A stretch of 64,000 nucleotides of DNA. Source: Pigmentiphaga sp. NML030171 (GTDB taxonomy: Bacteria > Pseudomonadota > Gammaproteobacteria > Burkholderiales > Burkholderiaceae_B). This document shows positions 45,801 through 51,137 of the stretch, one piece after another. Under the pieces are notes generated by a model. That model searched no databases and was not told where the DNA came from. It saw nothing but the letters and a program-made list of their open reading frames with translations. The stretch's first letter is position 1, and the number at the start of each line of letters is the position of its first letter. The DNA lies in assembly GCF_002188635.1 (NCBI RefSeq), contig NZ_NINX01000051.1, positions 62,001-126,000 of the forward strand, in the 5' to 3' direction. The translations under genes were made by a program, and so were the position numbers.

Positions 45801-47357
45801 GACGTCGATCGCGGCGCCGTCCTTGACCTCGCTGGTGCCCGACGCGTCGACGTAGACCTGGCCGCTGGTGGCCAGGGTCAGGCTATCGCCTTCGAAGCGC
45901 ACGTCGCCGCTGCTGGCGATCTGCACCAGCGACTGGTCGCGCCGGTGGGCGATGCCGTCGCCCGCCTTGTCGCTATCCTGGACCAGGGTCTCGCGCTGCA
46001 CGTCCAGCGCTGTCGAGGCGCTTGCATCGAGCACGATGGCGGTGACGCCGCCCTCTTCCAGACCGACCTGCGTGGTGTCGCCTCCGCTCGCCATCAGGTG
46101 AATGGTGCCGCGCGAGTGCACCGAGGTCGTCGCCACCGCGACGCCCCCCTGGCGCACGTCGTGGCCGGCCAGCGTGATGTCGCCGGTCGATGCCTGGATC
46201 AGGCCGGTGTTGCTCGCCAGGCCGCTGGCGCCACCGTCCAGGTGCTGCGTGCCGACCACGTTGCCGCGCGTGGTCGAGTTCTGGTTCGCATCGGTGCCCA
46301 TGCCCTTCTTGATCACGAAGGCATCGCCCGCGGCCATCACCGTCTGCCCGCGATCGGTGGTGATCTGGCCCACGTTGTGCACCTCGCCGCCCAGCAGCAG
46401 CACATAGCCGCCGCCCTCGGTCACCGTCTGCGGTACATGCGTGGCGATCCGCGCCCCCCGCTCCACCACCACTTGCCCTGTCGCCGCGCCGTAGCTATTG
46501 CCGCTGGCCGTCGTCTGCAAGTCATTGGCGAAGGTCGGGATGTGCCCACTGCCCTGCGCCTCGCTGTACAGCCCCTTCTTGAACTGGCTGTCGGTCATCC
46601 CCGCCGCGGCAGCCGCCAGGTTGCGCACGTTCACCTGGCTCGACCCGCTGAACACGATCCCGTTGCGGTTCACGATCATCACCGTCCCGGGCGCTTCGAT
46701 CCGTCCCTGGATCTGGCTCGGACGCGCCTGCGGATCGTTCACCCGGTTCAGCACCGACCAGTTGGCCTGCTGGTCGAACGCCACCGTCGTGTTATGGCCA
46801 ACGTTGAACGTCTCCCAGTTCAGGATCGCCTTGTCCGCCGTCTGCTCGATCGTCACCTTGGTCTGGCCGCCCGCGGCCGTCTGCACCGGATCCCTGGCGT
46901 TGAGCCAACCCGCCGTCAGGCTGTTGGTGTCGACCTTCAGGCCCCCCTCGCCCAGGCCATCAGGTACCGATCCGCTCGCCTGCGCCGCTTCCCGCGCCGC
47001 CTTCTGCAGTGCCTGCTGCGCCGCGATCGCCTGCGCCGCCAGGTTCAGGTTGTTGATCGAGGTCTGCAGCTTCTGCCGCGCCGCCGCCGACTGCTGCTCG
47101 GGCGCCGTCAGCGACGAAGCCGGCAGGCCGTTGGGCAAGCGCCCCGTCGCCGTCGCCGTGCCCTGCGCCGCCCCCTTGGCCGCGAACCACGCCGGACTGA
47201 ACGCCTGCTGCGCGTGTGCCGGTTCGGTGAACGCCCCGGCCAGCGCCAGCGCCGCGATCGCCGCCGCCGTCGGGGTACGCCGCCATGCGGTGCGGCGCGC
47301 GGATCGGATTGGGAACGCCACACGGGGTAAAGCGACAGGCTGGACGGGCACGGACAT
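33813..47357 (-). CDS. giant TpsA exoprotein, filamentous haemagglutinin family
   Basis: About 4,514 residues from the ATG at 47357 (a TTG at 47387 extends it by 10). Signal peptide AAIAALALAGAFTEPAHAQ, then an unusual Ala/Gln-rich coiled segment (LQTSINNLNLAAQAIAAQQA), then the TPS secretion domain (TVEQ-type start VTIEQTADKAILNWETFNVG, VMIVNRNGIVFSGSSQVNVR). Most of the rest is beta-helical adhesin repeat with Gly/Asp-rich turns. Near residues 2990-3120 lies a run of LPAGT-like motifs. The C-terminal part looks like the DUF3739 haemagglutinin-type region (ILGPGLLDVSAGRHVYLGNK). No autotransporter barrel. The partner is the TpsB at 31516-33147. It has its own terminator and a Pho-like site upstream. 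The function (adhesin, biofilm or contact factor) is unknown. Confidence 0.95.
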   Translation of the reverse strand: MSVPVQPVALPRVAFPIRSARRTAWRRTPTAAAIAALALAGAFTEPAHAQQAFSPAWFAAKGAAQGTATATGRLPNGLPASSLTAPEQQSAAARQKLQTSINNLNLAAQAIAAQQALQKAAREAAQASGSVPDGLGEGGLKVDTNSLTAGWLNARDPVQTAAGGQTKVTIEQTADKAILNWETFNVGHNTTVAFDQQANWSVLNRVNDPQARPSQIQGRIEAPGTVMIVNRNGIVFSGSSQVNVRNLAAAAAGMTDSQFKKGLYSEAQGSGHIPTFANDLQTTASGNSYGAATGQVVVERGARIATHVPQTVTEGGGYVLLLGGEVHNVGQITTDRGQTVMAAGDAFVIKKGMGTDANQNSTTRGNVVGTQHLDGGASGLASNTGLIQASTGDITLAGHDVRQGGVAVATTSVHSRGTIHLMASGGDTTQVGLEEGGVTAIVLDASASTALDVQRETLVQDSDKAGDGIAHRRDQSLVQIASSGDVRFEGDSLTLATSGQVYVDASGTSEVKDGAAIDVSGYVGVRVAMEANNVLVNVQGFEQRDASVNRDGDKLRNSDIWLDRRDLVLVPAGTNGYETDRWYTAGGLLEVGGYLGITGHGIGEWSAQGGTVQFSGGNLLTRQGSLINLSGGALDVQTGYVAQTWLKGPDGNLYNASTAPGDLLYAGLYRGFETDASRWGDTAKESFYNPIIAPLRRLENGYTVGRDGGRLVVATAAATLQGDVETSTYQGERQQRPREAGLDGYRQAQTAAARNGELVIGTWTPVYDADSGDLRHSPGAVVDSVKIGGTGGDIALEAAWLNALELGGLRVYAKGGIEVGASVAVAPGGEIALHATQVDVDADLTARGGAIVLGNMVDRHVSASTGWQRLPLVTAVPAGYVAGVSIGDGVTLDARGLWSNLLQDGVGIDSLPFVNGGRIDVRSSGDVRVGAGALLDVSSGAALMADDSLRGGKGGDIALVADAYSAAAGAKGRLVLEGELRGHGVKGGGTLTLQTGNAVVVGGQVAGSDGVLKAGETSLVDLITSEAFTVAEGAVLPVDYHYVRTHANPGEAIGGAPQIVAGNPASWVTLGAAWTLPKAANQNVSYGVTLSNGQYLTVDGYSWSTPPTLPAGTVITSVVSPMNFPINYVVDAAILPNGIPIAPTPGVIKAGTVAASEVTYAAGTVIRAGSSLPQAAAVGALLHLDAARFRQGFSRYEVTGGDGLAVAEGADLRATMPVLHADLSAARGVATGADPQEALERRLAPLFAEDAGKGRMTQRGGADLVLTAGNARSMVEGGERPTLAIGEGARIEVDPGRSIVLKGNGQINIDGGLRAAGGRIGVYGLGFGTEDVGNLKGHDGSVWIGSKAVLDVAGLARTAVDAQGRRYGVVLDGGRIEIGGKYQAYATQADAIDNFIVIRPGARLDASGAAAKLDLPGLGETLLASGGGVIHLASFNGLYLDGDMQAAAGGAGAAGGTLSLALEAPAYRDAGNPADRVLVHRELQLVKEQAPESLAAGLRPGQADPGLVYGHGRLGADRVEAGGFGNLSMLVNGVLSLDDGVDLALGQSLHLASRAIVLAEGAPVGANVDLAAPYVRLAGTSRPGKDKYTIPFLNDPSSYQGGMVALQDDTRLRVEAGVLDVINGVRFGAYGYSVQSGKALVARHGFEQVELRSQDDLRFLKHTVGDRTSLTTEGDLLLAGSQIYPATGSVVDVIAGRKGIFDQWGTYQITYDPERSLRIERSGDGAAPPVPYSAFGTLRLRSANIDQGGVVRAPLGMLDLGVAVGNYQEPGRIVLRPGSVTSVSAAGLVMPYGGTVDGLSYNYAGAEAWFSGLGGGLGNVQLTADSIEVQDGARIDLSGGGELKGAGFLTGRGGSTDARLHPLVQMASDGFVLPGLSTNPVYAIVPGAQPAVAPIAAEKGAGDPMIGRQITVGDGVPGLAAGTYTLLPSTYALLPGAFRVELNGLASSQAAFGSGTAMRNGSYATAARLGIANTGIADAQTTQAVLTPADTLRSYAQYNETSYAQFGLDWAARDGAPRPQLERDARQLGLSPGSRLDIAAGTTDFTPAAGGRGGTVVLNGSRIEILADGAAPTEGFDGTSVYASTLNGLGAAGISIGGSPVSTFAVQNDSGSSTQNAWQVGLGNGRTGELVLRQGAVLEAASVFLAVNDKNQGLTIEQGAGINTLGRGKAPWDANDGYVLMPGQTGVLAVTNGWLDVTSPTADDASGVLGAGYLHVGACAAGASCVGETVLYSEGTITAATNKSFELGESVRYGTRNLVLAMGGINVGSAEALAQAGAAGILPSGLTLNQGVLDRLLRGDTRTGAPALENLVLTAGDSVNFYGNVNLSTIDPVTGKSALERLVLGTPAIYGHGGAGDVARIETGTLAWNGATTPAGNVIAGGAGTGSGKLVIDADIIEFGYGPRSQPDTVGTHERLALGFASVDLNAAERITANHKGALAVYQSRGAWDDTAKAWTYSGGDLNLNTPLLTGQAGSVNRIKAGGAITVAAPAGAAAPLADNATLADTLGAELALDAGSHLVLDTAVLLPSGKLKLSAQGDVTLAEGAQLDLAGRKIDFFDVSKYSWGGDVMLSSRQGSVVQHAGSTIDLAAENNRAGKLTVLALEGTADLAGAVLGGSAGHYDAGGTRVPFAAGHIDVRAQHIADFAGLNERLTQGEVFGGRSFQLKQGDLVIGDELKAREINVSVDNGSLTVTGRVDASGEQAGSIRLAANGGVTLAGSAMLDASASVLRKDSYGQAIDAPNRAVIEIDSGSGRLVLADGVRMDLGVAGASANYGTVALNAPRLGGARGNDVDIEASGAIVIAGAKSVAVNAFHTYDDAAAGTETTVDGRSYQTIDQAYLDGKHADSLAFIDNALANSALMNGKLAGLRAHAGAFRLRPGVEIVSNAAVNPDGNLHVDGDIDLSGHRYASVNPRTQKTSAHGSGEAGALVLRAQGDLAIFGSITDGFDTSKLGVTADDNGWVLPAGRMPFGGDLVIPHGGMATLDAGTQFAGGRTLNYELPVSSLTLPAGTLLPAAMPLAQSLTLPAGTVLGAAVLDGQGNVVHAAGTVLQAPVTLDAGMQLAAGFRLPAQAQIGATTWPKGVVLPVAMKLARPLALAKGAIVPSETDVVLPGGVEMVDLRPKGADGTQGRTLALAPMLEAGSQSWDIRLVAGADTTAADARLTLPDSMARLRLSDTHFGMGHVLTPIPGTGTPATYGAATSPEAEAFFADLAAWYGIVLTPGQAITPSDVQNLKDNWIISESVTELNDWGYGEVVHVVDAGTPPDLEFVPKLARQQLFSALRTGTGDLDLVSGGDVEMTSLYGVYTAGTSSAPPGSGYNQARGRLTDGTVLRPEGAIFEALVDGGAESLYAAWYPEQGGNVLLRAGGDLKGDLVGNNENRSDVDAYTFYNTRQQIATAAVGNWLWRQGTGSVEAGADAVPTAWWINFGTYVAGGATGQTDPYGTRLFGNAPFLVGFTGIGTLGGGNLVVEAGGDAGMIDARGLQATWNETRHTPRSQGLHLAVASTGRITPSGELVQTGGGDLSLRLGGTLNPNPELRVNEHDLNSTFVNLRGATMIDAGAMGGVKLGYGGRDQMDSRRGDVYAAGGGQATGGPILVLGDSAVRIETRGDLVLGGTADPGRTLLLNATPFTYQGADYAGNGWTWFSLWTPATAIDLFSAGGNLTPVTTWDERDINENVRGGGKGRNQSANGDGSFYPSVLRAAAANGSLYYGASASSARHFSTGIMRYAHGTVLAPSPVGAQFVNAIGKGELQLLAQESIHGAGYVFSTSTADPSGMASPFRPGFVGMLAQTGGGQYGTDPLLVHNASAEAALYNDWLGGQTLGRMNTAALFTFGGTATVAGAAVGREPARYYAVQGDIVGLRVGQEVLLGYPAGSAGSRYEASGPVAIRAGRDIADSGTPLGQKDPTAGRLDSTASTRGNLIAHAYADEISVVQAGRDLRSSSFYILGPGLLDVSAGRHVYLGNKGEIKSLGPLGGVEASGGRSGGASISVSAGMGEGAYWDAFARRYLDPSNQADPGRPFADQPGKALIVYSGKLTLAQWLQSEFGYTGDEAGAQDFLAQQQAQLDEARAAALAQGRTASNRSLAREFQQQSQLHLVNWLSDRFGGANGLGLHFDAATTDARAFFDALPPEQRHAYLRNVYYAELRESGREYNDADGKRFGSYLRGREAIATLFPEQDAQGRALTYEGDLTMFSSALYYNADYVNNPVGQARPTPGTTYITKAQWEALGSPGYNVSFYDVLDAGIHTNFGGDISILAPGGRTLVGIDGGFNPGPGSGVMTQGEGDINIYALGSILMGQSRVFTTFGGNILGWSAAGDINAGRGSKTTVVYTPSRRTYDSVGNVTLSPQAPSTGAGIATLNPIPEVPPGDIDLIAPLGTIDAGEAGIRVSGNVNLAALRVVNAENIQVQGKAVGIPVVAAVNVAALSNASAAASQAATAAQDVMQRERAASRQALPSVFTVRVLGFGNETAPASQEPVAPRAVEPSAYRPEGLVKVVDASALTARERARLGL

Positions 47358-47460
47358 ATCGGGTCGGATCCTAGACAGATGAATCAACTCGGGCGCGCGA
47401 GCCGCACGCCCCTATGTCCGTATAGACGCCCCCTGGGAAAAAGATGGAACAGAAACCCGC

Positions 47461-47478
47461 ATGAATTTTTGGTGACAG
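47461..47478 (-). promoter_or_regulatory. Pho-box-like site upstream of tpsA
   Basis: On the minus strand CTGTCAC-CAAA-AATTCAT, layout 7+4+7, co-oriented with tpsA and 103 bases before its ATG. It matches the site at 50566-50583 at 15 of 18 positions. It partly overlaps the palindrome GGTGAC-AG-GTCACC (47471-47484), which spans the stop codon of the anti-sigma gene. The rest of the 103-base leader shows no convincing sigma-70 or ECF hexamers. Confidence 0.5.
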
Positions 47479-47479
47479 G

Positions 47480-48436
47480 TCACCCCAGCATCACGACGTT
47501 CGCCACACGGCGAACGTGGGCGGCATAGAGTTGCTGGATAAGCGCGATGGCCTGGTCGGTGTCCTGGATGGTGAAGCGGCCACTGATGCGCTGGCGGGCC
47601 AGTTCGTCGTTCATCAGGATCACGCGGCCGCTGCGGTAGCGGTTGATCTCGGCCACGGCGTCGGTCAGCGGCGTATCGTGGAAGACGATGTATCCCTGGC
47701 GCCACCCCGAGGGCGCGGCGGGCTGGTCGCGCATGGCGGCAAGCGTACGGCCGGCGCCGTACGAAGCCGACTCGCGAGCGTTCAGGGTCAGGACGCCGTG
47801 GGCGTGGCGCACCTCGGCCCGGCCCTCGGTGCACAACACCCGGGTTTCCTCGTTGGCCAGATGCCTGACCTCCACGCATCCCGCCGCGAGCTGGATGCGC
47901 CCCGAGCCGGCCTGGATTTCGAGCGCGGCCTGGCCATCGCTGCGGATCTCGGCTTCGCCGGCGATCAGCTCGACCCGCAGGGGATCGGCCTGCCGCACCG
48001 AGACGCTGGTCTGGGTATTCAACAGCAGCTGTATGTGCGCGCTCAGGGCCACGCTGCGCTGCTCGCCCACGGCCGTGCGATAGTCCGCCCCCATCTCGGA
48101 CCACGAAGGCCACAGGCCCAGAGGGGGATTCACCATGCCCACCACGCCCGCGGCCGTGGCGACCGCGGCGCCGACGAACCATCGGCGGCCCGGCGAGGCT
48201 GGCCGCGCGATCCGCGCCGCCGGGATCCGGCACCGGACCGTCTGCAGGACGTCGCCCATTTCGCGCCATTCCGCGCTCGCCCGCCGCCACATCTGCGCAT
48301 GCATGGCGCTTTGCGCGCACCAGCGGCGCAGGGCCTCGGCATCGGCGGTGGTCGGACGGCCGACGGCCAGCCGCCGCGCCCATGCACGCGCCTGCTGCAA
48401 CACGACGTCGACGCCGTCCGCGCCGGGATCATTCAT
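47480..48436 (-). CDS. FecR-family anti-sigma/sigma regulator
   Basis: 318 residues from the ATG at 48436 (CAGGAG upstream; ATGs at 48454 and 48475 are in frame but lack a better site). Layout: cytoplasmic DUF4880-type N-terminus (ARRLAVGRPTTADAEALRRW), one membrane helix (RRWFVGAAVATAAGVVGMVN), and a periplasmic FecR domain (LRVELIAGEAEIRSDGQAAL, RVLCTEGRAEVRHAHGVLTL) with a C-terminal STN-receiving region. It controls the ECF sigma factor encoded 57 bases upstream. In P. aeruginosa VreR plays this part. Confidence 0.92.
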   Translation of the reverse strand: MNDPGADGVDVVLQQARAWARRLAVGRPTTADAEALRRWCAQSAMHAQMWRRASAEWREMGDVLQTVRCRIPAARIARPASPGRRWFVGAAVATAAGVVGMVNPPLGLWPSWSEMGADYRTAVGEQRSVALSAHIQLLLNTQTSVSVRQADPLRVELIAGEAEIRSDGQAALEIQAGSGRIQLAAGCVEVRHLANEETRVLCTEGRAEVRHAHGVLTLNARESASYGAGRTLAAMRDQPAAPSGWRQGYIVFHDTPLTDAVAEINRYRSGRVILMNDELARQRISGRFTIQDTDQAIALIQQLYAAHVRRVANVVMLG

Positions 48437-48493
48437 AGGGTCTCCTGCCATCATGCCGTGGAGCCTGGTGTCCATGTTCGTTTTTCCTTCTTC

Positions 48494-49102
48494 TTATAGA
48501 CGTTTGGAGACACGGATATGCGCACGCTTTTCTGCGGGATCTGACAATTTGTTGCCATCTCTGCCGGAACGGTCCGGGACGGCCGCCGGCGTTTCCTCCG
48601 CCATTTCCATATGACGCGCGCAGAATTCGTGCGCCGCCTGCAATTCCCGGCTGATCAGCCTCGTGGATACGCCCCAGCGCTGGGCCAGTTCCTTCAGCGT
48701 CAGGCCGTCGACCCGCGCAGCGTAGAGCACGTCGCGCTGCCTGACAGGCAGGGCGGCCAGGGCATCAGCCGCACGCCCCAGGTCGAAGCGGGCCTGCGCC
48801 ACGCGCGACGGACCGGGCGCGGGGTCCGCCAGTTCGTACAGATCGGCCACTTCGTCGGCGCTCAGATAACGCTGGGTGCCGCGCAGCCTGTCGATCGCGG
48901 CATTGAAGGCGGTATGCAGCAGATAGGCCTGGGGGTGCCTGACCTCGTTCAAGCCCTCGCGGTCCGCCAACTGCACATAGGCATCGTGCAGCGCATCGCT
49001 CGCCAGCTCCGCCGACCCCAGGCGCCTGGCCAACTGCGCCTTGAGCGTTTCGTAGCGTTCGGTAAACAGCCGCTTCAATTCGGCCAGGCCGCCGCCGGTC
49101 AT
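48494..49102 (-). CDS. ECF-type RNA polymerase sigma factor (FecI-like)
   Basis: 202 residues. Region 2 is LKRLFTERYETLKAQLARRL with SDALHDAYVQLADREG, and AYLLHTAFNAAIDRLRGTQR is region 2.4-like. Region 4 is LAALPVRQRDVLYAARVDGL followed by the HTH LKELAQRWGVSTRLISRELQ. The ATG at 49102 overlaps the stop of the STN gene by 4 bases (ATGA). Together with the STN protein and FecR it forms a cell-surface-signalling triad, expected to turn on tpsA and perhaps the tpsB operon. No autoregulated promoter could be identified with confidence. Confidence 0.93.
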   Translation of the reverse strand: MTGGGLAELKRLFTERYETLKAQLARRLGSAELASDALHDAYVQLADREGLNEVRHPQAYLLHTAFNAAIDRLRGTQRYLSADEVADLYELADPAPGPSRVAQARFDLGRAADALAALPVRQRDVLYAARVDGLTLKELAQRWGVSTRLISRELQAAHEFCARHMEMAEETPAAVPDRSGRDGNKLSDPAEKRAHIRVSKRL

Positions 49103-49743
49103 GATGCGCAAGCCTTCAAGCGGCCGGCCTGCTGCGTCACCAGCAGCACGATGGGCTGGACCAGCGCCGGCGGCGGCTCGATGTCCAGCCGCGCCCCCTC
49201 CAGGCTGGCTTCGATGCGGGGCTCGAGTTCGGCATGTCCCTGGGCCGCGGCCTTGACCCGTTGCAGTTCGCCGGATCGGCTGACGTAGGCGCTGATCGCC
49301 AGCCGGTACCGGCCGATCGCTAGGCCGGCGTCGGCGCAAAGAATACTGGTGGCCACGCGCTGCACCCTGCCGTAGAAAGCGGCGTGAAGCGCGGCTGCTG
49401 CTTCGCCCTGCGTCGCGGTTGGCGCCGTCGGCTCGACCGGCACGATCACGAACGCCCCGGTCGAGGCGAACCTGGCCTGCATCCCGGTTCCCTGCAACAG
49501 GGCGGCCAAGGCGGCGTCGGGATCCAGGCTTCCATCGATGGCCGTCGACCGCAGGTGGGCCACCTGGCCGGCGTCGTAAAGCACCGACCGCCCGGTCGCC
49601 CGGCTATAGGCCTGCAACGCATCGTGCAAAGGCTGGCTGTCGATGACGAACGCGCCGGCGTCTCGTCCGGCTGCCGGCGCCGCAGCGGCGAGATTGACGA
49701 AGCCGCAGCAGAACGGCCCCAGGATCCAGGCAAGCAACATCAT
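49099..49743 (-). CDS. barrel-less STN signalling protein with a TonB-like C-terminus (VreA-like)
   Basis: About 214 residues from an ATG at 49743 (frame open to 49857; start uncertain). A signal peptide (LAWILGPFCCGFVNLAAAAP) precedes a secretin/TonB short N-terminal (STN) domain: FVIDSQPLHDALQAYSRATG, SVLYDAGQVAHLRSTAIDGS, ALLQGTGMQARFASTGAFVI. The second half resembles a TonB C-terminal domain: RYRLAISAYVSRSGELQRVK and EPPPALVQPIVLLV. No outer-membrane barrel follows, so it is not a receptor. In P. aeruginosa the VreA protein is also an STN protein lacking a barrel, in the order vreA-vreI-vreR. Expected to signal to FecR in the periplasm. Stop overlaps the sigma gene start. Confidence 0.82.
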   Translation of the reverse strand: MMLLAWILGPFCCGFVNLAAAAPAAGRDAGAFVIDSQPLHDALQAYSRATGRSVLYDAGQVAHLRSTAIDGSLDPDAALAALLQGTGMQARFASTGAFVIVPVEPTAPTATQGEAAAALHAAFYGRVQRVATSILCADAGLAIGRYRLAISAYVSRSGELQRVKAAAQGHAELEPRIEASLEGARLDIEPPPALVQPIVLLVTQQAGRLKACAS

Positions 49744-49943
49744 GCACACACGGACGTGCAGGCGACGGGCTGACAGGCAGGCAACGGCTGGCAGGACATT
49801 CCACCCCAAACGCGGCAGTTCTTCAGGGGCCGCACGGCCGGACCGGACATGCGGCAAGGCCGCCGCATCGTAGCGGGCAGGCGTGACAACCGGATTACAT
49901 TCGCGTTACCGCGCGGGCAACGGCCGGGCAACGCGAAGGCCGC

Positions 49944-50444
49944 CTAGCCCTTGGCCACAAAGCCGAGTTCCAGTTGCAGCACCATGGGCTGGCGCATGTC
50001 CGGCGGAGGCGGCTCGGACAAAGGCTGAGCAGTCAGCAGCGCGCGCAGGTCCTCGTCCGCCTGGGGCTGTCCCAGCGACGCGAACTCCAGCCGTTCGACC
50101 TTGCCCGCCTGCCCCACCCAGACGCGCACGATCAAGGGCGCCGGCGGCCCGGCCGGCCCCTCCTGCAACATGCGCTCCTGCATCCAGGCATGCAGCCGCT
50201 GGACCGCCTGGCTGTCGGGGTCGCTCAGCCAGGCCTGGAACTGGTTGCCGGTCATCTGCGCGTAGCTGATCCAGTGCTGCGGCACGGGTTGCGCCGGCGC
50301 CTGGGCCGCGGCGGGACCGCCCGCCGCCGTGGTCAGCCCCAGCCCCAGCGCGCCGGCAAGGCGGGCGAGGCGCTCCCGGACGCGGGCAAACGGGCTGCCG
50401 CGTCCGGGAGAGCGGGATCGATTCGAAGAAAAAGACCGTGCCAT
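49944..50444 (-). CDS. exported TonB-C-like protein
   Basis: 166 residues from the ATG at 50444. N-terminal basic stretch and a signal-like core (RLARLAGALGLGLTTAAGGP, ending in Ala/Gln-rich AAAQAPAQP). The C-terminal half resembles a TonB C-terminal domain: LIVRVWVGQAGKVERLEFAS and EPPPPDMRQPMVLQLELGFV, but there is no Pro-rich spacer and no obvious retained membrane anchor. First gene of the regulatory operon, 200 bases before the STN protein gene. A Pho-like site lies upstream. Its role, perhaps binding the STN protein or competing with TonB, is inference. Confidence 0.68.
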   Translation of the reverse strand: MARSFSSNRSRSPGRGSPFARVRERLARLAGALGLGLTTAAGGPAAAQAPAQPVPQHWISYAQMTGNQFQAWLSDPDSQAVQRLHAWMQERMLQEGPAGPPAPLIVRVWVGQAGKVERLEFASLGQPQADEDLRALLTAQPLSEPPPPDMRQPMVLQLELGFVAKG

Positions 50445-50565
50445 GTCGACCACGCACAAGAATGGGAAAACAGCGTCAACCGCACAAGCTACCTCTGGAC
50501 GATTGCCGGAATATGTCGGCCGTGCCGCGCCTTCTATCCAGACGGAAACCTGCCGGCGCCCCCCG

Positions 50566-50583
50566 CTGTCACGAAAATTTCAC
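50566..50583 (+). promoter_or_regulatory. Pho-box-like site upstream of the signalling operon
   Basis: CTGTCAC-GAAA-ATTTCAC, 7+4+7 layout, 122 bases before the exported TonB-C-like gene and on the opposite strand to it. Only the tail end of the GNAT gene is on its other side, so the signalling operon is the likely target. Reversed orientation weakens the case. Confidence 0.45.
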
Positions 50584-50606
50584 ACGACGAAGAGGAAAGC
50601 GAGGCG

Positions 50607-51137
50607 TCAGCGTTCCGCGCTCAGCAGGCGGCGCATATAGCAGGCATCGGTGCCATAGCCGTCGAGCAGGCCGGCATCCGTCGCCACCGGCTCGAAGCCC
50701 AGCGCGGCCCAGTACGACCTGGCCGGCCCCAGCGATACCAGCGTCGCGCAGGCCAGGCCCGACGCACTCGCATGGCGCAGTCCTGCACTGACCAGTGCGC
50801 GGCCCACGCCCCGGCCGGAGGCGGCGGGCGCCACGGCGCAATCGTGCAGGAACCAGCTATGCGCGCCCGCGGGCAAGGCGCGCAGCGGGACATTGAGCTG
50901 CGGCGGCTCGCCCAGCGTCCAGGGATAGGACACCAGGTAGCCCAGCAGCTCGCCGTCGCCGCGCGCGATCCAGCAGGTGCGCGGCGACAGTTCGATGCGG
51001 TTCAGGAAGAAACCCGCATCCTCGAGCAGGTCGAAGCCGGCATAGGCCTGGGCCTGCACCACCAGCACGGCCTCGACGTCGGCCGGCTGCATCGCCTGGA
51101 CGGCGAATCCGGCCGGAAAACGGGGGGAGCCGGACAT
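50607..51137 (-). CDS. GNAT-family N-acetyltransferase
   Basis: 176 residues. The acetyl-CoA binding core is AVAPAASGRGVGRALVSAGL, preceded by beta strands with LGYLVSYPWTLGEPPQLNVP and followed by LVSLGPARSYWAALGFEPVA. The substrate is unknown. The ATG overlaps the leuA stop by one base (TGATG), so it is translated as the second gene of a leuA unit. Confidence 0.9.
   Translation of the reverse strand: MSGSPRFPAGFAVQAMQPADVEAVLVVQAQAYAGFDLLEDAGFFLNRIELSPRTCWIARGDGELLGYLVSYPWTLGEPPQLNVPLRALPAGAHSWFLHDCAVAPAASGRGVGRALVSAGLRHASASGLACATLVSLGPARSYWAALGFEPVATDAGLLDGYGTDACYMRRLLSAER

Noticed and set aside
47358-47460. FecI-type promoter (GGAAAT-like and CGTC boxes) before tpsA
   Set aside because: CGTC occurs on the minus strand, but no matching -35 box was found at the right distance.
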